From Burkholderiales bacterium (GTDB taxonomy: Bacteria; Pseudomonadota; Gammaproteobacteria; Burkholderiales; Burkholderiaceae_C), in contig JANYJJ010000184.1 in assembly GCA_025358485.1 (NCBI GenBank), positions 1 to 49,305 of the forward strand: a stretch of 49,305 nt of DNA, in the 5' to 3' direction. Below the pieces are notes generated by a model. The model was not told the DNA's origin. It saw only the letters and a program-made list of their open reading frames with translations, and did no database searches. Positions 41,678 through 49,305 of the stretch are shown here, piece by piece. Position 1 is the stretch's first letter, and every line of letters starts with the position of its first letter. The position numbers and the translations under genes were made by a program.

Positions 41678-42568
41678 TCAGTTGGCAGCCGTCACCTTGG
41701 CCACGACGGTGGTCGCCATCAGCGCCCGCAAATCGCCCTCCCAGCCTTTGAGTTTTTGCGCTGCGAACTTGCGCTGTACTGGCGTGGTGGTGTTGTGGGT
41801 TTGTGCAGCCACGTCGCAGTTGTACTGCGTCAAACGTTGTTGATACGCGGCGTAGTTGTCGCGCGGTGAGCGCCGGCTGCGTTCCACCAACAAACGCACG
41901 GCGGCTTGGGCTTGCTCGTTGCTGGCTTTCTCGGCCAGCAAACGGCGCACGGTTTGCAACACGTCTTGTTGCCTGGCTTTGCGTTCAGCCACCCACAACT
42001 CGACGTCGAAAGGCGATTTGCTGACGGCAGCGCTCACGCGCTCGCGCTGCGCATCGTCTAACTCGCCGTACAGCGACTCAGCCCGCTCGACCGATCGTTT
42101 CACCGCAGCTTTGAAACGGTCGTCAGGGTCGGGCTGCGCAAAGTCGGCCACCAGCTCTTTGTTGCCTTTGGCGAAGCGCTTCTCCAGGTATTGAAGCTGC
42201 TCGGGTGTGGCCGTGAGCAGCACATCAGCCAAACTGGGCAATGCGCGCTCCAGCGCCACACTGAAGCGGCTGGAGACGTCGTCAAACCACAGGCAAGCCT
42301 GAGCGGGTGTGACGTTGCTGGCCAATTGAACTTCAGCCTTCGCCAGCAGCGCGGCGTAGTCGGGCAGCTGGGTGCTGCGGTTCCATTTGAACCAGTCGGT
42401 CAAGGCCTCGCGCACCTTCGGCGTCTGGGTTTTGTTGAAGTCAACGTAGCCGTCCAGATACCAATATGCCAACTCGGGCGCTTGGCTGTAGCCAATGCGC
42501 AGCGCGCTGCAGGCGCCGAGCAGGCTCAACGTCAAAACCACTGCACCGATAATTCGAAACCGAGACAT
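41678..42568 (-). CDS. DUF6279 family lipoprotein
   Basis: Envelope lipoprotein of 296 residues. A signal peptide with lipobox LGAC (Cys20) is followed by the family start SALRIGYSQAPELAYWYLDGYVDF. The rest is alpha-helical with charged repeats up to about residue 240. Function is unknown. The chosen ATG (42568) gives a standard lipoprotein signal. Its start codon is 13 bases from the divergent glmU start, so each gene's leader overlaps the other's control region. Confidence 0.82.
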   Translation of the reverse strand: MSRFRIIGAVVLTLSLLGACSALRIGYSQAPELAYWYLDGYVDFNKTQTPKVREALTDWFKWNRSTQLPDYAALLAKAEVQLASNVTPAQACLWFDDVSSRFSVALERALPSLADVLLTATPEQLQYLEKRFAKGNKELVADFAQPDPDDRFKAAVKRSVERAESLYGELDDAQRERVSAAVSKSPFDVELWVAERKARQQDVLQTVRRLLAEKASNEQAQAAVRLLVERSRRSPRDNYAAYQQRLTQYNCDVAAQTHNTTTPVQRKFAAQKLKGWEGDLRALMATTVVAKVTAAN

Positions 42569-42581
42569 GAAGGACGTTTGC

Positions 42582-44027
42582 ATGATGTTGAACATAGTGA
42601 TCATGGCCGCTGGCAAAGGCACACGCATGAAATCGGCGCTGCCCAAGGTGCTGCACCGGTTGGCGCACCAGAGCTTATTGCACCATGTTCTGGATACTGC
42701 ACTGGCGTTAATGGCTGACCGCATCATCACCGTCACCGGCCACGGCGCAGACGCCGTCGAAGCGGCCGTTCGGGCCACTGCGCCCGAGGTGCGCTTTGCG
42801 CGTCAAATGCCGCAGCTTGGCACCGGCCATGCAGTGCAACAGGCGATGCCTGAATTGACCCAGAGTGATTCAGGCCATGCTGTCACCTTGATCCTCAACG
42901 GCGATACACCGCTGATTCAGGCCAGCACCACGCAGGCCTTGATCGACGCTTGCGGCGGCAAGCAACTGGCGCTGCTGACCATCGTGATGGGCAGCGAAGC
43001 TGAAGCCGCAGGCTTGGGTCGCATCGTCAGAAGCGACGCAGGCATCTCTGGCAACGACGCAGGCATCTCTGGCAACGACGCAAGCATCGTGGCCATCGTC
43101 GAACACAAAGACGCCAGCCCCGCGCAGCGCGCCATTGTTGAGACCTACACCGGTGTCATGGCCGTGCCCACAGCGCATCTGAAAAAATGGCTGGGCCAAC
43201 TCAAGAACGACAACGCCCAGAAGGAGTACTACCTCACCGACATCGTCGCCATGGCGGTGGCCGACGGCGTGACTGTGGTGGCCGCCCACCCGAGCAGCGA
43301 CACCGAAGTGCTGGGCGTGAACAGCCCACTGCAACTGGCCGATTTGGAACGCCGCTACCAGCGCAGTCGCGCCGTGGCGTTCATGGAAGCCGGCGTGCGC
43401 CTGGCCGACCCGGCGCGCTTTGATGTGCGCGGCCATTTAGAGTGCGGCCTGGACGTTGAGATCGACGTGAATTGCATCTTCGAAGGCTGCGTGACCTTGG
43501 GCGACAACGTGCGCATAGGCCCCCACTGCGTCATCAAAAACGCGGCCATCGGTGCCGACACCATCGTCGCCGCGTTCACCCACATCGACGGAGAAAAGCT
43601 GGGCGTGAAAGTCGGCTTGGACGCCCGCATCGGCCCCTTCGCCCGCCTGCGCCCCGGTGCCGATTTGGGCGATGAAGTTCACATCGGCAACTTCGTGGAA
43701 GTCAAGAATTCCAGCATGGCCAAAGGTGCCAAAGCCAACCACTTGGCCTACTTGGGAGACGCTGTGTTGGGCGAGCGCGTGAACTTCGGCGCGGGCAGCA
43801 TCACCGCCAATTACGACGGTGCCAACAAGCACCGCACCGTCATTGGTGCCGATGTGCACGTGGGCAGCAACTGCGTGTTGGTGGCCCCGGTGAGCTTGGG
43901 CGCGGGTGCCACGATAGGAGGAGGCTCGACCATCACGAAAGACGCGCCTGCGGCTGCATTGACGGTGGCACGCGGCAAGCAAGTGACCCTGAGCGGCTGG
44001 GTGCGGCCGGTGAAGCAAACAGGGTGA
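42582..44027 (+). CDS. glmU: Bifunctional UDP-GlcNAc pyrophosphorylase / GlcN-1-P acetyltransferase
   Basis: Makes UDP-GlcNAc for peptidoglycan and LPS; 481 residues against about 456 in E. coli. The N-terminal pyrophosphorylase has MAAGKGTRMKSALPKV, GTGHAV, NGDTPLI and VEHKDA. The C-terminal left-handed beta-helix has the hexapeptide repeats and KNAAIGADT, NFVEVKNS and NYDGANKHRT. Extra length is partly a 15-residue insertion at about 150-167 (GISGNDA twice), coded by two 21-nt tandem units. AAGGA is seven bases before the first ATG. glmS follows after the lrp-like gene, so both enzymes of this pathway are present. Confidence 0.95.
   Translation: MMLNIVIMAAGKGTRMKSALPKVLHRLAHQSLLHHVLDTALALMADRIITVTGHGADAVEAAVRATAPEVRFARQMPQLGTGHAVQQAMPELTQSDSGHAVTLILNGDTPLIQASTTQALIDACGGKQLALLTIVMGSEAEAAGLGRIVRSDAGISGNDAGISGNDASIVAIVEHKDASPAQRAIVETYTGVMAVPTAHLKKWLGQLKNDNAQKEYYLTDIVAMAVADGVTVVAAHPSSDTEVLGVNSPLQLADLERRYQRSRAVAFMEAGVRLADPARFDVRGHLECGLDVEIDVNCIFEGCVTLGDNVRIGPHCVIKNAAIGADTIVAAFTHIDGEKLGVKVGLDARIGPFARLRPGADLGDEVHIGNFVEVKNSSMAKGAKANHLAYLGDAVLGERVNFGAGSITANYDGANKHRTVIGADVHVGSNCVLVAPVSLGAGATIGGGSTITKDAPAAALTVARGKQVTLSGWVRPVKQTG
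43041..43082. repeat. Two perfect 21-nt tandem units inside glmU
   Basis: The units at 43041-43061 and 43062-43082 are identical and code GISGNDA twice; a partial copy precedes them. The insertion lies in the loop before VAIVEHKD in the pyrophosphorylase domain. Confidence 0.93.
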
Positions 44028-44100
44028 AGTGAAAACGACTTCTTCGCTCACATCCGACACCAGCCCAGCCCAGGGCATGACTCAATCAGCGATGCGCCAC

Positions 44101-44604
44101 TCAAGCCCCCGGCAGCGCCACCGCCGTTTCAAACTTCGCCCGAAACACGCTGAAGAAAGCTTTCACGTTGCGCACATTGGCATCCTGCGTGAACAGCCGC
44201 TGCACCAGCGTGTGGTACGCGGCCATGTCGGCCACTTGCAGCACCAGCATCAAGTCGGGCCCGGGGCTGACGCGGTAGCACTGCTGCACGGCGCGCTCGG
44301 CCACGGCGCGGGCTTCAAACGCGGCGAGGTGCTCGGCACCTTGGCGGTCCAGCGTCACTTCCACCAAGGCCGTCAGCCCGGCACCCAAATGCTGGGGCGA
44401 CAAGATGGCCACGCGTTTGGCGATGACGCCTGAGTCCGTCAACGTCTTCACCCGGCGCAAGCAGGTGGCCGGTGAGGTGTGGGCCAATTCAGCCAAAGCT
44501 TGGTTGGACAACGATGCGTCGCGCTGCAACAAATCCAGCAGCCGCATGTCGGTCGCGTCCAGCGAGCGACGATCGAACAACAAGGGGTCAACTTTAGATT
44601 CCAT
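44101..44604 (-). CDS. Lrp/AsnC-family transcriptional regulator
   Basis: Regulator of 167 residues. The N-terminal helix-turn-helix is at about 17-62 (DATDMRLLDLLQRDASLSNQ, LAHTSPATCLRRV). The C-terminal AsnC/RAM ligand domain runs to the end (LVEVTLDRQGAEHLAAFE, PGPDLMLVLQVADMAAYH). The target is probably an amino-acid gene, but none is adjacent except the divergent glmS. A short dyad (TGAA-ATA-TTCA, 44619-44629) lies in front of its start. Confidence 0.9.
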   Translation of the reverse strand: MESKVDPLLFDRRSLDATDMRLLDLLQRDASLSNQALAELAHTSPATCLRRVKTLTDSGVIAKRVAILSPQHLGAGLTALVEVTLDRQGAEHLAAFEARAVAERAVQQCYRVSPGPDLMLVLQVADMAAYHTLVQRLFTQDANVRNVKAFFSVFRAKFETAVALPGA

Positions 44605-44747
44605 AAATCTGTATTTAGTGAAATATTCAACCGGTAAAAATTAACGTCTGGTTTAATGTTTCATATTCAGTGCAATTTTGCAAACTTAATTCAAGCCAGC
44701 CTCTCTACCATCTGGCCCTCCTAATTCAGTGACACCGGAGCCCAGCC
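44605..44747. promoter_or_regulatory. AT-rich divergent promoter region of lrp-like gene and glmS
   Basis: This 143-base region is markedly more AT-rich than the surrounding DNA, with a TGAAATATTCA dyad at 44619-44629 and TTCATATTCAG further on. It should hold promoters for both genes and perhaps an Lrp-type site. No glmS ribozyme-like sequence is evident; I could not place a -10/-35 pair with certainty. Confidence 0.45.
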
Positions 44748-46631
44748 ATGTGTGGAATCGTCGCAGCCGTCAGCACCCGCAACATCGTCCCCGTTTTGCT
44801 GGAGGGCCTGAAGCGACTTGAATACCGCGGCTACGACTCTTGCGGCGTGGCCGTGCACCTGAACGGCGAACTCACCCGCGCACGCAGCACCTCGCGCGTG
44901 AGCGAGCTCGAAGGCAATGTGGCGGCCGACGGCATTCAAGGCGGCACCGGCATTGCCCACACCCGCTGGGCCACCCACGGCGTGCCGGCTGTGCACAACG
45001 CGCACCCGCATTTCTCAAGTGGACCCTCGTCTAAAACCGACAGCGACAACATCGCCAGCGTGGGCCGCATCGCACTGGTTCACAACGGCATCATTGAAAA
45101 CCACGAAGAGCTGCGTGCCGACCTGCAAGCCAAAGGCTACGTGTTCACCAGCCAAACCGACACCGAAGTCATTGCGCATTTGGTCGACCATTTGTACAGC
45201 GGCGACTTGCTGGACGCCGTGCAGCGCACCGTGGTGCAGCTGCGCGGTGCGTACGCCATAGCCGTGTTCTGCCGCGACGAGCCGCACCGCGTGATCGGTG
45301 CGCGCGAAGGCTCGCCGTTGGTGATGGGCGTGGGCACCGATGAGCGCAACGGTGACCACTTCTTGGCTTCAGACGCCATGGCATTGGCGGGCGTCACCAA
45401 CCAAATCGTCTACCTGGAAGAAGGCGACGTGGTGGACATGCAGCTGGGCAAAGTGTGGATCAGCGCGCGTGCCGAGAGCGGCCGCTACGCCAACGTCAAC
45501 CGCGAAGTGCGCACCGTCAACGCACACAGCGGCGCGGCCGAACTCGGCCCTTACCGCCACTACATGCAGAAAGAAATTTTTGAGCAACCGCGTGCGATAG
45601 CCGACACGCTGGACGCGGTGCAAGGCGTGTCGCCCGAGCTGTTTGGCGACGGAGCGCACAGAGTTTTCAAAGACATCGACTCGGTGCTGATACTGGCCTG
45701 CGGCACCAGCTACTACAGCGGCTCGGTGGCGAAGTACTGGCTGGAAAGCATCGCAAAAATCCCCACCAGCGTAGAGATTGCCAGCGAGTACCGCTACCGC
45801 GACAGCGTGCCCAACCCGCGCACTTTGGTCGTCACCATCACGCAAAGCGGCGAAACTGCCGACACCCTGGCCGCGTTGAAACACGCGCGAAATTTGGGCA
45901 TGAAGCACACCCTGACCATCTGCAACGTCAGCACCAGCGCCATGGTGCGCGAATGCGCGCTGGCCTACATCACACGTGCGGGCGTGGAAATTGGCGTGGC
46001 ATCCACCAAAGCGTTTTCAACGCAATTGGTCGGTCTGTTTTTGCTGACCTTGGCGCTGGCCCAAACGCGCGGTCATTTGACCGATGTGCAAGAACAAGAA
46101 CACCTCAAAGCCCTGCGCCACCTGCCGGTGGCCGTGCAAGCCGTGTTGGCACTGGAGCCGCAAATCATTGCCTGGTCAGAAGAATTTGCGCGCAAAGAAA
46201 ACGCCCTCTTCCTCGGCCGTGGCCTGCACTACCCCATCGCATTGGAAGGCGCGCTCAAGCTCAAAGAAATCAGCTACATCCACGCCGAGGCCTACCCCGC
46301 CGGCGAACTCAAGCACGGCCCGCTGGCCTTGGTGACATCAGAAATGCCGGTGGTCACCATCGCGCCCAACGATGCTCTGTTGGAAAAACTGAAGAGCAAC
46401 TTGCAAGAAGTGCGCGCCAGGGGCGGCGAGCTGTTTGTGTTTGCCGACAGCGACACCCGAATCGAATCTGGCCCCGGCCTGCACGTGATCCGCATGCCGG
46501 AACACTACGGCGCGTTGTCCCCCATATTGCACGTGGTGCCGCTGCAATTGCTGGCGTATCACACGGCTTGTGCGCGGGGTACGGATGTGGACAAGCCGAG
46601 GAATTTGGCTAAGAGCGTGACCGTCGAATGA
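44748..46631 (+). CDS. glmS: Glutamine:fructose-6-phosphate aminotransferase (isomerizing)
   Basis: First enzyme of the hexosamine pathway, 627 residues. After Met removal the N-terminal Cys2 is the glutaminase nucleophile (MCGIVAAVS). Further motifs are HTRWATHG, the SIS domains ([41 protein letters not shown] segment) and the C-terminal [12 protein letters not shown], which is nearly universal. It supplies GlcN-6-P to GlmM and GlmU. Confidence 0.97.
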   Translation: MCGIVAAVSTRNIVPVLLEGLKRLEYRGYDSCGVAVHLNGELTRARSTSRVSELEGNVAADGIQGGTGIAHTRWATHGVPAVHNAHPHFSSGPSSKTDSDNIASVGRIALVHNGIIENHEELRADLQAKGYVFTSQTDTEVIAHLVDHLYSGDLLDAVQRTVVQLRGAYAIAVFCRDEPHRVIGAREGSPLVMGVGTDERNGDHFLASDAMALAGVTNQIVYLEEGDVVDMQLGKVWISARAESGRYANVNREVRTVNAHSGAAELGPYRHYMQKEIFEQPRAIADTLDAVQGVSPELFGDGAHRVFKDIDSVLILACGTSYYSGSVAKYWLESIAKIPTSVEIASEYRYRDSVPNPRTLVVTITQSGETADTLAALKHARNLGMKHTLTICNVSTSAMVRECALAYITRAGVEIGVASTKAFSTQLVGLFLLTLALAQTRGHLTDVQEQEHLKALRHLPVAVQAVLALEPQIIAWSEEFARKENALFLGRGLHYPIALEGALKLKEISYIHAEAYPAGELKHGPLALVTSEMPVVTIAPNDALLEKLKSNLQEVRARGGELFVFADSDTRIESGPGLHVIRMPEHYGALSPILHVVPLQLLAYHTACARGTDVDKPRNLAKSVTVE

Positions 46632-46805
46632 CTCGGTCAGGCCGTTAACTCAGCTGCGGACAACTGCAAATTCAATCCCGATCGTGGCGATGGCCTCGGC
46701 TTTCGCATGGTGCGCGGCGGCTCGTCGGCAGACGCCACGATCGGTTTTTTCCGCCCACGTTGGTGCTAGTCTGCTGAGGCGATCAGCGATCTTGAAAGGC
46801 TCACG

Positions 46806-47942
46806 ATGAACCGAACTTTTTTTGCCTGCTTGCTGGGCTTGGCCGCGGTTCAAAGCGTGTGCGCGCAAAGCGCAGCAACGGCACCTTCACCAGCACAAAC
46901 TCTGGTGATCTCGGGCACCGGGGCCAGCTTCCCGGCACAGGTGTACGCGCAGTGGGCAGAACGCTATGCGCAAGACACGGGCGTGAAGATCAACTACACC
47001 GCCAGCGGTTCGTCGGCCGGTGTGAAAAGTGTGCAGAGCGGCGCGGCCGACTTTGGGGCCACTGACATTCCCGTGAGTGCGGCCGACTTGGAAAAATTTC
47101 AACTCTTCCAGTTCCCAACTTTGGTAGGCGGTGTGGTGCCGGTGGTGCAGTTGCCGGGCATCGCGAGTGGGCGTTTGCGTTTGAATGCCGACGTGTTGGT
47201 GGGCATCTTCACGCAGCAAATCAAGACCTGGAATGACGCGGCCATCGTGGCGCTGAACCCCGGCCTGAACTTGCCCGCGCTGCGCATCACACCGGTGGTA
47301 CGCGCCGATGGCTCGGGCACAACCGAGGTGTTTCTGAGCTACCTGAAGCAAGTGGCCTCACAAAGCGCAGGCAGCGCCGACATCAAAGGCGCAAAGACCA
47401 GTGCCAACCCTGCGGGCAGTGCCAACGCGGCCGGCAGCGGCGTGATGGCGGTGGAAGGCTCCAACAAATTGGTGGCTGCTGTGAAGGCAACGTCGGGTGC
47501 GATTGGCTACGTGTCGTCTGACTACGTGCTGCGCGACACCTTGACGGCGGTCAGTTTGCCCAACAAACGCGGCGAGTGGGTGCTGCCGAATTTAGAGGCC
47601 TACCGCGCTGCCTTGCGCGCGGGCGAGCTGTTCAAAAACAGCCTGACCGCCGCACCCTTGATCAACGTAGACGGCCCGGGCGCGTGGCCCATCGTCACGG
47701 CGACTTACATCGTCGTCGACAAATCACCGAAGTCTTTGGAGCGTGCGGGCCGCACCCTGAATTTCTTCTACCGCTCGTTCCTGCTCGGCGACAAAGCAGT
47801 GGCCGGTACCGGCTTCGCCGCGCTGCCTATCGGCACGCAAGCCCGCATCGTGGGCATGCTCACCACCTTTCGCACCACCGACGGACAAATGCCGCGGGTG
47901 ATGGGGCAAGGGAGTGCCCCTGTGCTGGCCTCGTCGAATTGA
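46806..47942 (+). CDS. pstS: Phosphate ABC transporter substrate-binding protein, PstS-type
   Basis: Periplasmic phosphate-binding protein of 378 residues. The signal peptide is 1-20 (CLLGLAAVQSVCA). The mature part has ISGTGASFPAQVYAQW, YTASGSSAGVKSV, ATDIPVSAADL and RADGSGTTEVF, which are the phosphate-contacting loops of PstS. An Ala/Gly/Ser-rich insertion at about 195-220 is not in E. coli PstS. No pstCAB genes follow it; the next gene is a P-loop protein. So it is an orphan or works with a transporter elsewhere. Confidence 0.9.
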   Translation: MNRTFFACLLGLAAVQSVCAQSAATAPSPAQTLVISGTGASFPAQVYAQWAERYAQDTGVKINYTASGSSAGVKSVQSGAADFGATDIPVSAADLEKFQLFQFPTLVGGVVPVVQLPGIASGRLRLNADVLVGIFTQQIKTWNDAAIVALNPGLNLPALRITPVVRADGSGTTEVFLSYLKQVASQSAGSADIKGAKTSANPAGSANAAGSGVMAVEGSNKLVAAVKATSGAIGYVSSDYVLRDTLTAVSLPNKRGEWVLPNLEAYRAALRAGELFKNSLTAAPLINVDGPGAWPIVTATYIVVDKSPKSLERAGRTLNFFYRSFLLGDKAVAGTGFAALPIGTQARIVGMLTTFRTTDGQMPRVMGQGSAPVLASSN

Positions 47943-48048
47943 ACCGGCGTGATGGGAATCAGCGCAGTCCAACCGAGGACGGCGCACTCGGTGCAGCCAG
48001 CTCCGAACAGGTGCGATTTGCATTGCACTCAAGTAAACAAAGGGGCCC

Positions 48049-48552
48049 ATGTCGCAAGCACAAATTCACATTGTTTTCGGCCGCCAAGGCGCAGGAAAAA
48101 GCACCTATGCACGGGAGCTTGCCGTCCAACTTCAAGCCACGCGTTTTTCCATTGACGACTGGATGGGAGCCTTGTTCGGCCCCGACATGCCGCAGCCCAT
48201 CAGCTTCCCGTGGGTCATGCAACGGGTGCAGCGCTGCGAGCAGCGCATTTGGGATGTGGCCTCGCAAATTGCAAAAAACGGCGGCACGGCGGTGCTCGAC
48301 CTGGGCTTCATGAAAGTCAGCGACCGCACGCGTTTTATTGACTTGGCTTTGGCCGCGCAGCTGCAAGTGCAACTGCACCAAGTGACCGCCGCGCACGCCT
48401 TGCGTCGCCGCCGCGTGCTGGAACGCAACACTGCCCAAGGCGACACTTTTTCATTTGAAGTCAGCCCAGCCGTCTTTGACTTCATGGAAAAACTATTTGA
48501 GTCGCCCACCGATTTGGAGTTGGCCACTGCGGTGGTGGTGAAGACCGATTGA
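48049..48552 (+). CDS. P-loop kinase-like AAA_33 / zeta-toxin-type ATP-binding protein
   Basis: Small cytosolic protein of 167 residues with Walker A FGRQGAGKST (about 10-19), a SIDDWM segment after it and a region (LDLGFM) that may be Walker B. RRRRVLERN is a likely lid or LID-arginine element. It resembles the AAA_33 family, which includes small kinases, gluconokinase-like proteins and zeta toxins; no antitoxin gene is adjacent. The substrate is unknown. Confidence 0.8.
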   Translation: MSQAQIHIVFGRQGAGKSTYARELAVQLQATRFSIDDWMGALFGPDMPQPISFPWVMQRVQRCEQRIWDVASQIAKNGGTAVLDLGFMKVSDRTRFIDLALAAQLQVQLHQVTAAHALRRRRVLERNTAQGDTFSFEVSPAVFDFMEKLFESPTDLELATAVVVKTD

Positions 48553-48616
48553 TTGGGGCTTTTCGCCGGGTTTTTGTCGCGGCCTGTTTGCGCTGCGCCG
48601 TATCAGCCGCGCAACA

Positions 48617-49060
48617 TCAGCCGCGCAGCATCATCGGTATCGTCACCGGCCCGTCGTTGACCAAATGCACCTGCATGTCGGCACCGAATTTGCCGCATGC
48701 CACGACTGGGTGCAAAGCCTGTGCAGTGGCAATGACGCGCTCGTACAAACGTCGGCCCAACTCTGCCGCTGCGGCACCCGTAAAGCTGGGGCGGTTGCCG
48801 CCTGAGACGTCGGCGGCCAGCGTGAATTGACTGACGATGAGCAGACCGCCTCGCACATCGGCCACGCTCAAATTCATCTTGCCTTGCGCGTCGCTGAAGA
48901 TGCGCAGCTTGAGCAACTTGGCCACCAGCTTATCGGCCAGCGCATCGGTGTCAGCGGGCTCGGCGCAAACCAAAACCAGCAAGCCTTGATTGATGCGGCC
49001 AGTCACCTGGCCGTTGACCTCAACACGCGCTTGGCTCACCCGTTGAATCAGGGCCAGCAT
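48617..49060 (-). CDS. dtd: D-aminoacyl-tRNA deacylase
   Basis: Quality-control enzyme that frees D-amino acids, and glycine, from tRNA; 147 residues. It has the SQFTL motif (77-81) and the NDGPVT motif (135-140, the usual NxGPVT), both in the active site, with the start [13 protein letters not shown] typical of the family. The start codon lies at the edge of the terminal inverted repeat. Confidence 0.95.
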   Translation of the reverse strand: MLALIQRVSQARVEVNGQVTGRINQGLLVLVCAEPADTDALADKLVAKLLKLRIFSDAQGKMNLSVADVRGGLLIVSQFTLAADVSGGNRPSFTGAAAAELGRRLYERVIATAQALHPVVACGKFGADMQVHLVNDGPVTIPMMLRG

Positions 49061-49305
49061 CGCGTCACAGCAGCTTGTTTTTCAATGGTCTGGGGCCAAC
49101 AAGCCGACCGGTTCTTGACCGGTGGGCAGCAGCTCAATCGTGACGCGCAGGTTGCGCACCGCCGCCATCAAACAGCGCTCGGCTTCGGCGCGCTGCGCGG
49201 CGGTGCGCAACCTGCGCGTCACGATTGAGCTGCTGCCCACCGGTCAAGAACCGGTCGGCTTGTTGGCCCCAGACCATTGAAAAACAAGCTGCTGTGACGC
49301 GATGC
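49057..49305. repeat. 109-bp perfect inverted repeat reaching the last base of the window
   Basis: The left arm (49057-49165) and right arm (49197-49305) are exact inverted copies around a 31-base spacer (49166-49196). The left arm starts at the dtd start codon, and the right arm ends on the final base with the mirror of it. So long and exact a palindrome ending on the contig edge often comes from a fold-back or chimeric read, but a genuine inverted repeat is possible. Confidence 0.95.
49082..49196 (-). CDS. C-terminal fragment of an unidentified protein upstream of dtd
   Basis: On the dtd strand a frame ends at TGA (49084-49082) and codes AERCLMAAVRNLRVTIELL and then PTGQEPVGLLAPDH. It looks like a real protein C-terminus in the codon style of its neighbours, 21 bases before dtd. 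Its 5' part would lie in the right arm, where the frame soon meets a stop, so either the gene is tiny or the right arm is not the true continuation. I do not recognise the family. Confidence 0.35.

Noticed and set aside
48049..48552. Zeta-toxin/antitoxin module
   Set aside because: The P-loop protein has no adjacent small antitoxin gene, and AAA_33 proteins include non-toxic kinases.

Overview
The window looks like a chromosomal segment of a betaproteobacterium, most likely order Burkholderiales and Comamonadaceae-like. The DNA is GC-rich with many TTG leucines. The gene set (MalEFGK with a GH13 amylase, FadN-type beta-oxidation genes, NDUFA9-like protein, PEP-CTERM protein, MidA, FolM/FolB/TtcA, GlmU/GlmS) fits that group. 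I inferred this from gene content and did no database search. I see no rRNA, tRNA, CRISPR array, insertion sequence or phage gene.

Layout. (1) 1-6.9 kb, minus strand: a maltose/maltodextrin operon read as secreted GH13 amylase, malK, malE, malF, malG (malG is cut by the window start). Two GTAG-N5-CTAC palindromes lie upstream. (2) 7.0-8.2 kb: a PlsC-like acyltransferase and an RlpA-like protein converge on a terminator. (3) 8.4-15.5 kb, minus strand: a 2025-residue protein with two alpha/beta-hydrolase domains and a CHAT caspase-like protease domain, followed by a ProQ/FinO-domain protein. A strong terminator separates this unit from the gene upstream of it. It is the most unusual part of the window. 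(4) 15.6-16.8 kb: a glycine-zipper lipoprotein and an HNH nuclease. (5) 17.0-24.8 kb, plus strand: a TetR regulator and a fatty-acid beta-oxidation cluster (acyl-CoA dehydrogenase, DUF2147, hydroxyacyl-CoA dehydrogenase/enoyl-CoA hydratase, thiolase, enoyl-CoA hydratase), with hairpin repeats between some genes. (6) 25-33 kb: housekeeping and envelope genes (5-FTHF cyclo-ligase, Slt, NDUFA9-like, GST, DUF4198, CCA enzyme, PEP-CTERM protein). (7) 33.2-36.9 kb: a cyclase-domain/NB-ARC/TPR protein divergent from a membrane protein with a cyclic-nucleotide-binding domain. This pairing recalls cyclic-nucleotide signalling or Pycsar-type defence. (8) 37-49 kb: small secreted and membrane proteins, MidA, FolM-FolB-TtcA, two lipoproteins, GlmU, Lrp/AsnC, GlmS, PstS, a P-loop kinase-like protein and DTD.

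Two patterns cut across the genes. Short tandem duplications recur: 12 or 21 nt inside coding regions (frame-preserving), and 4, 14 or 32 nt between genes or around a start. The window also ends in a 109-bp perfect inverted repeat that closes exactly on the last base, so the terminal arm may be a contig-end fold-back artefact and should be treated with caution.
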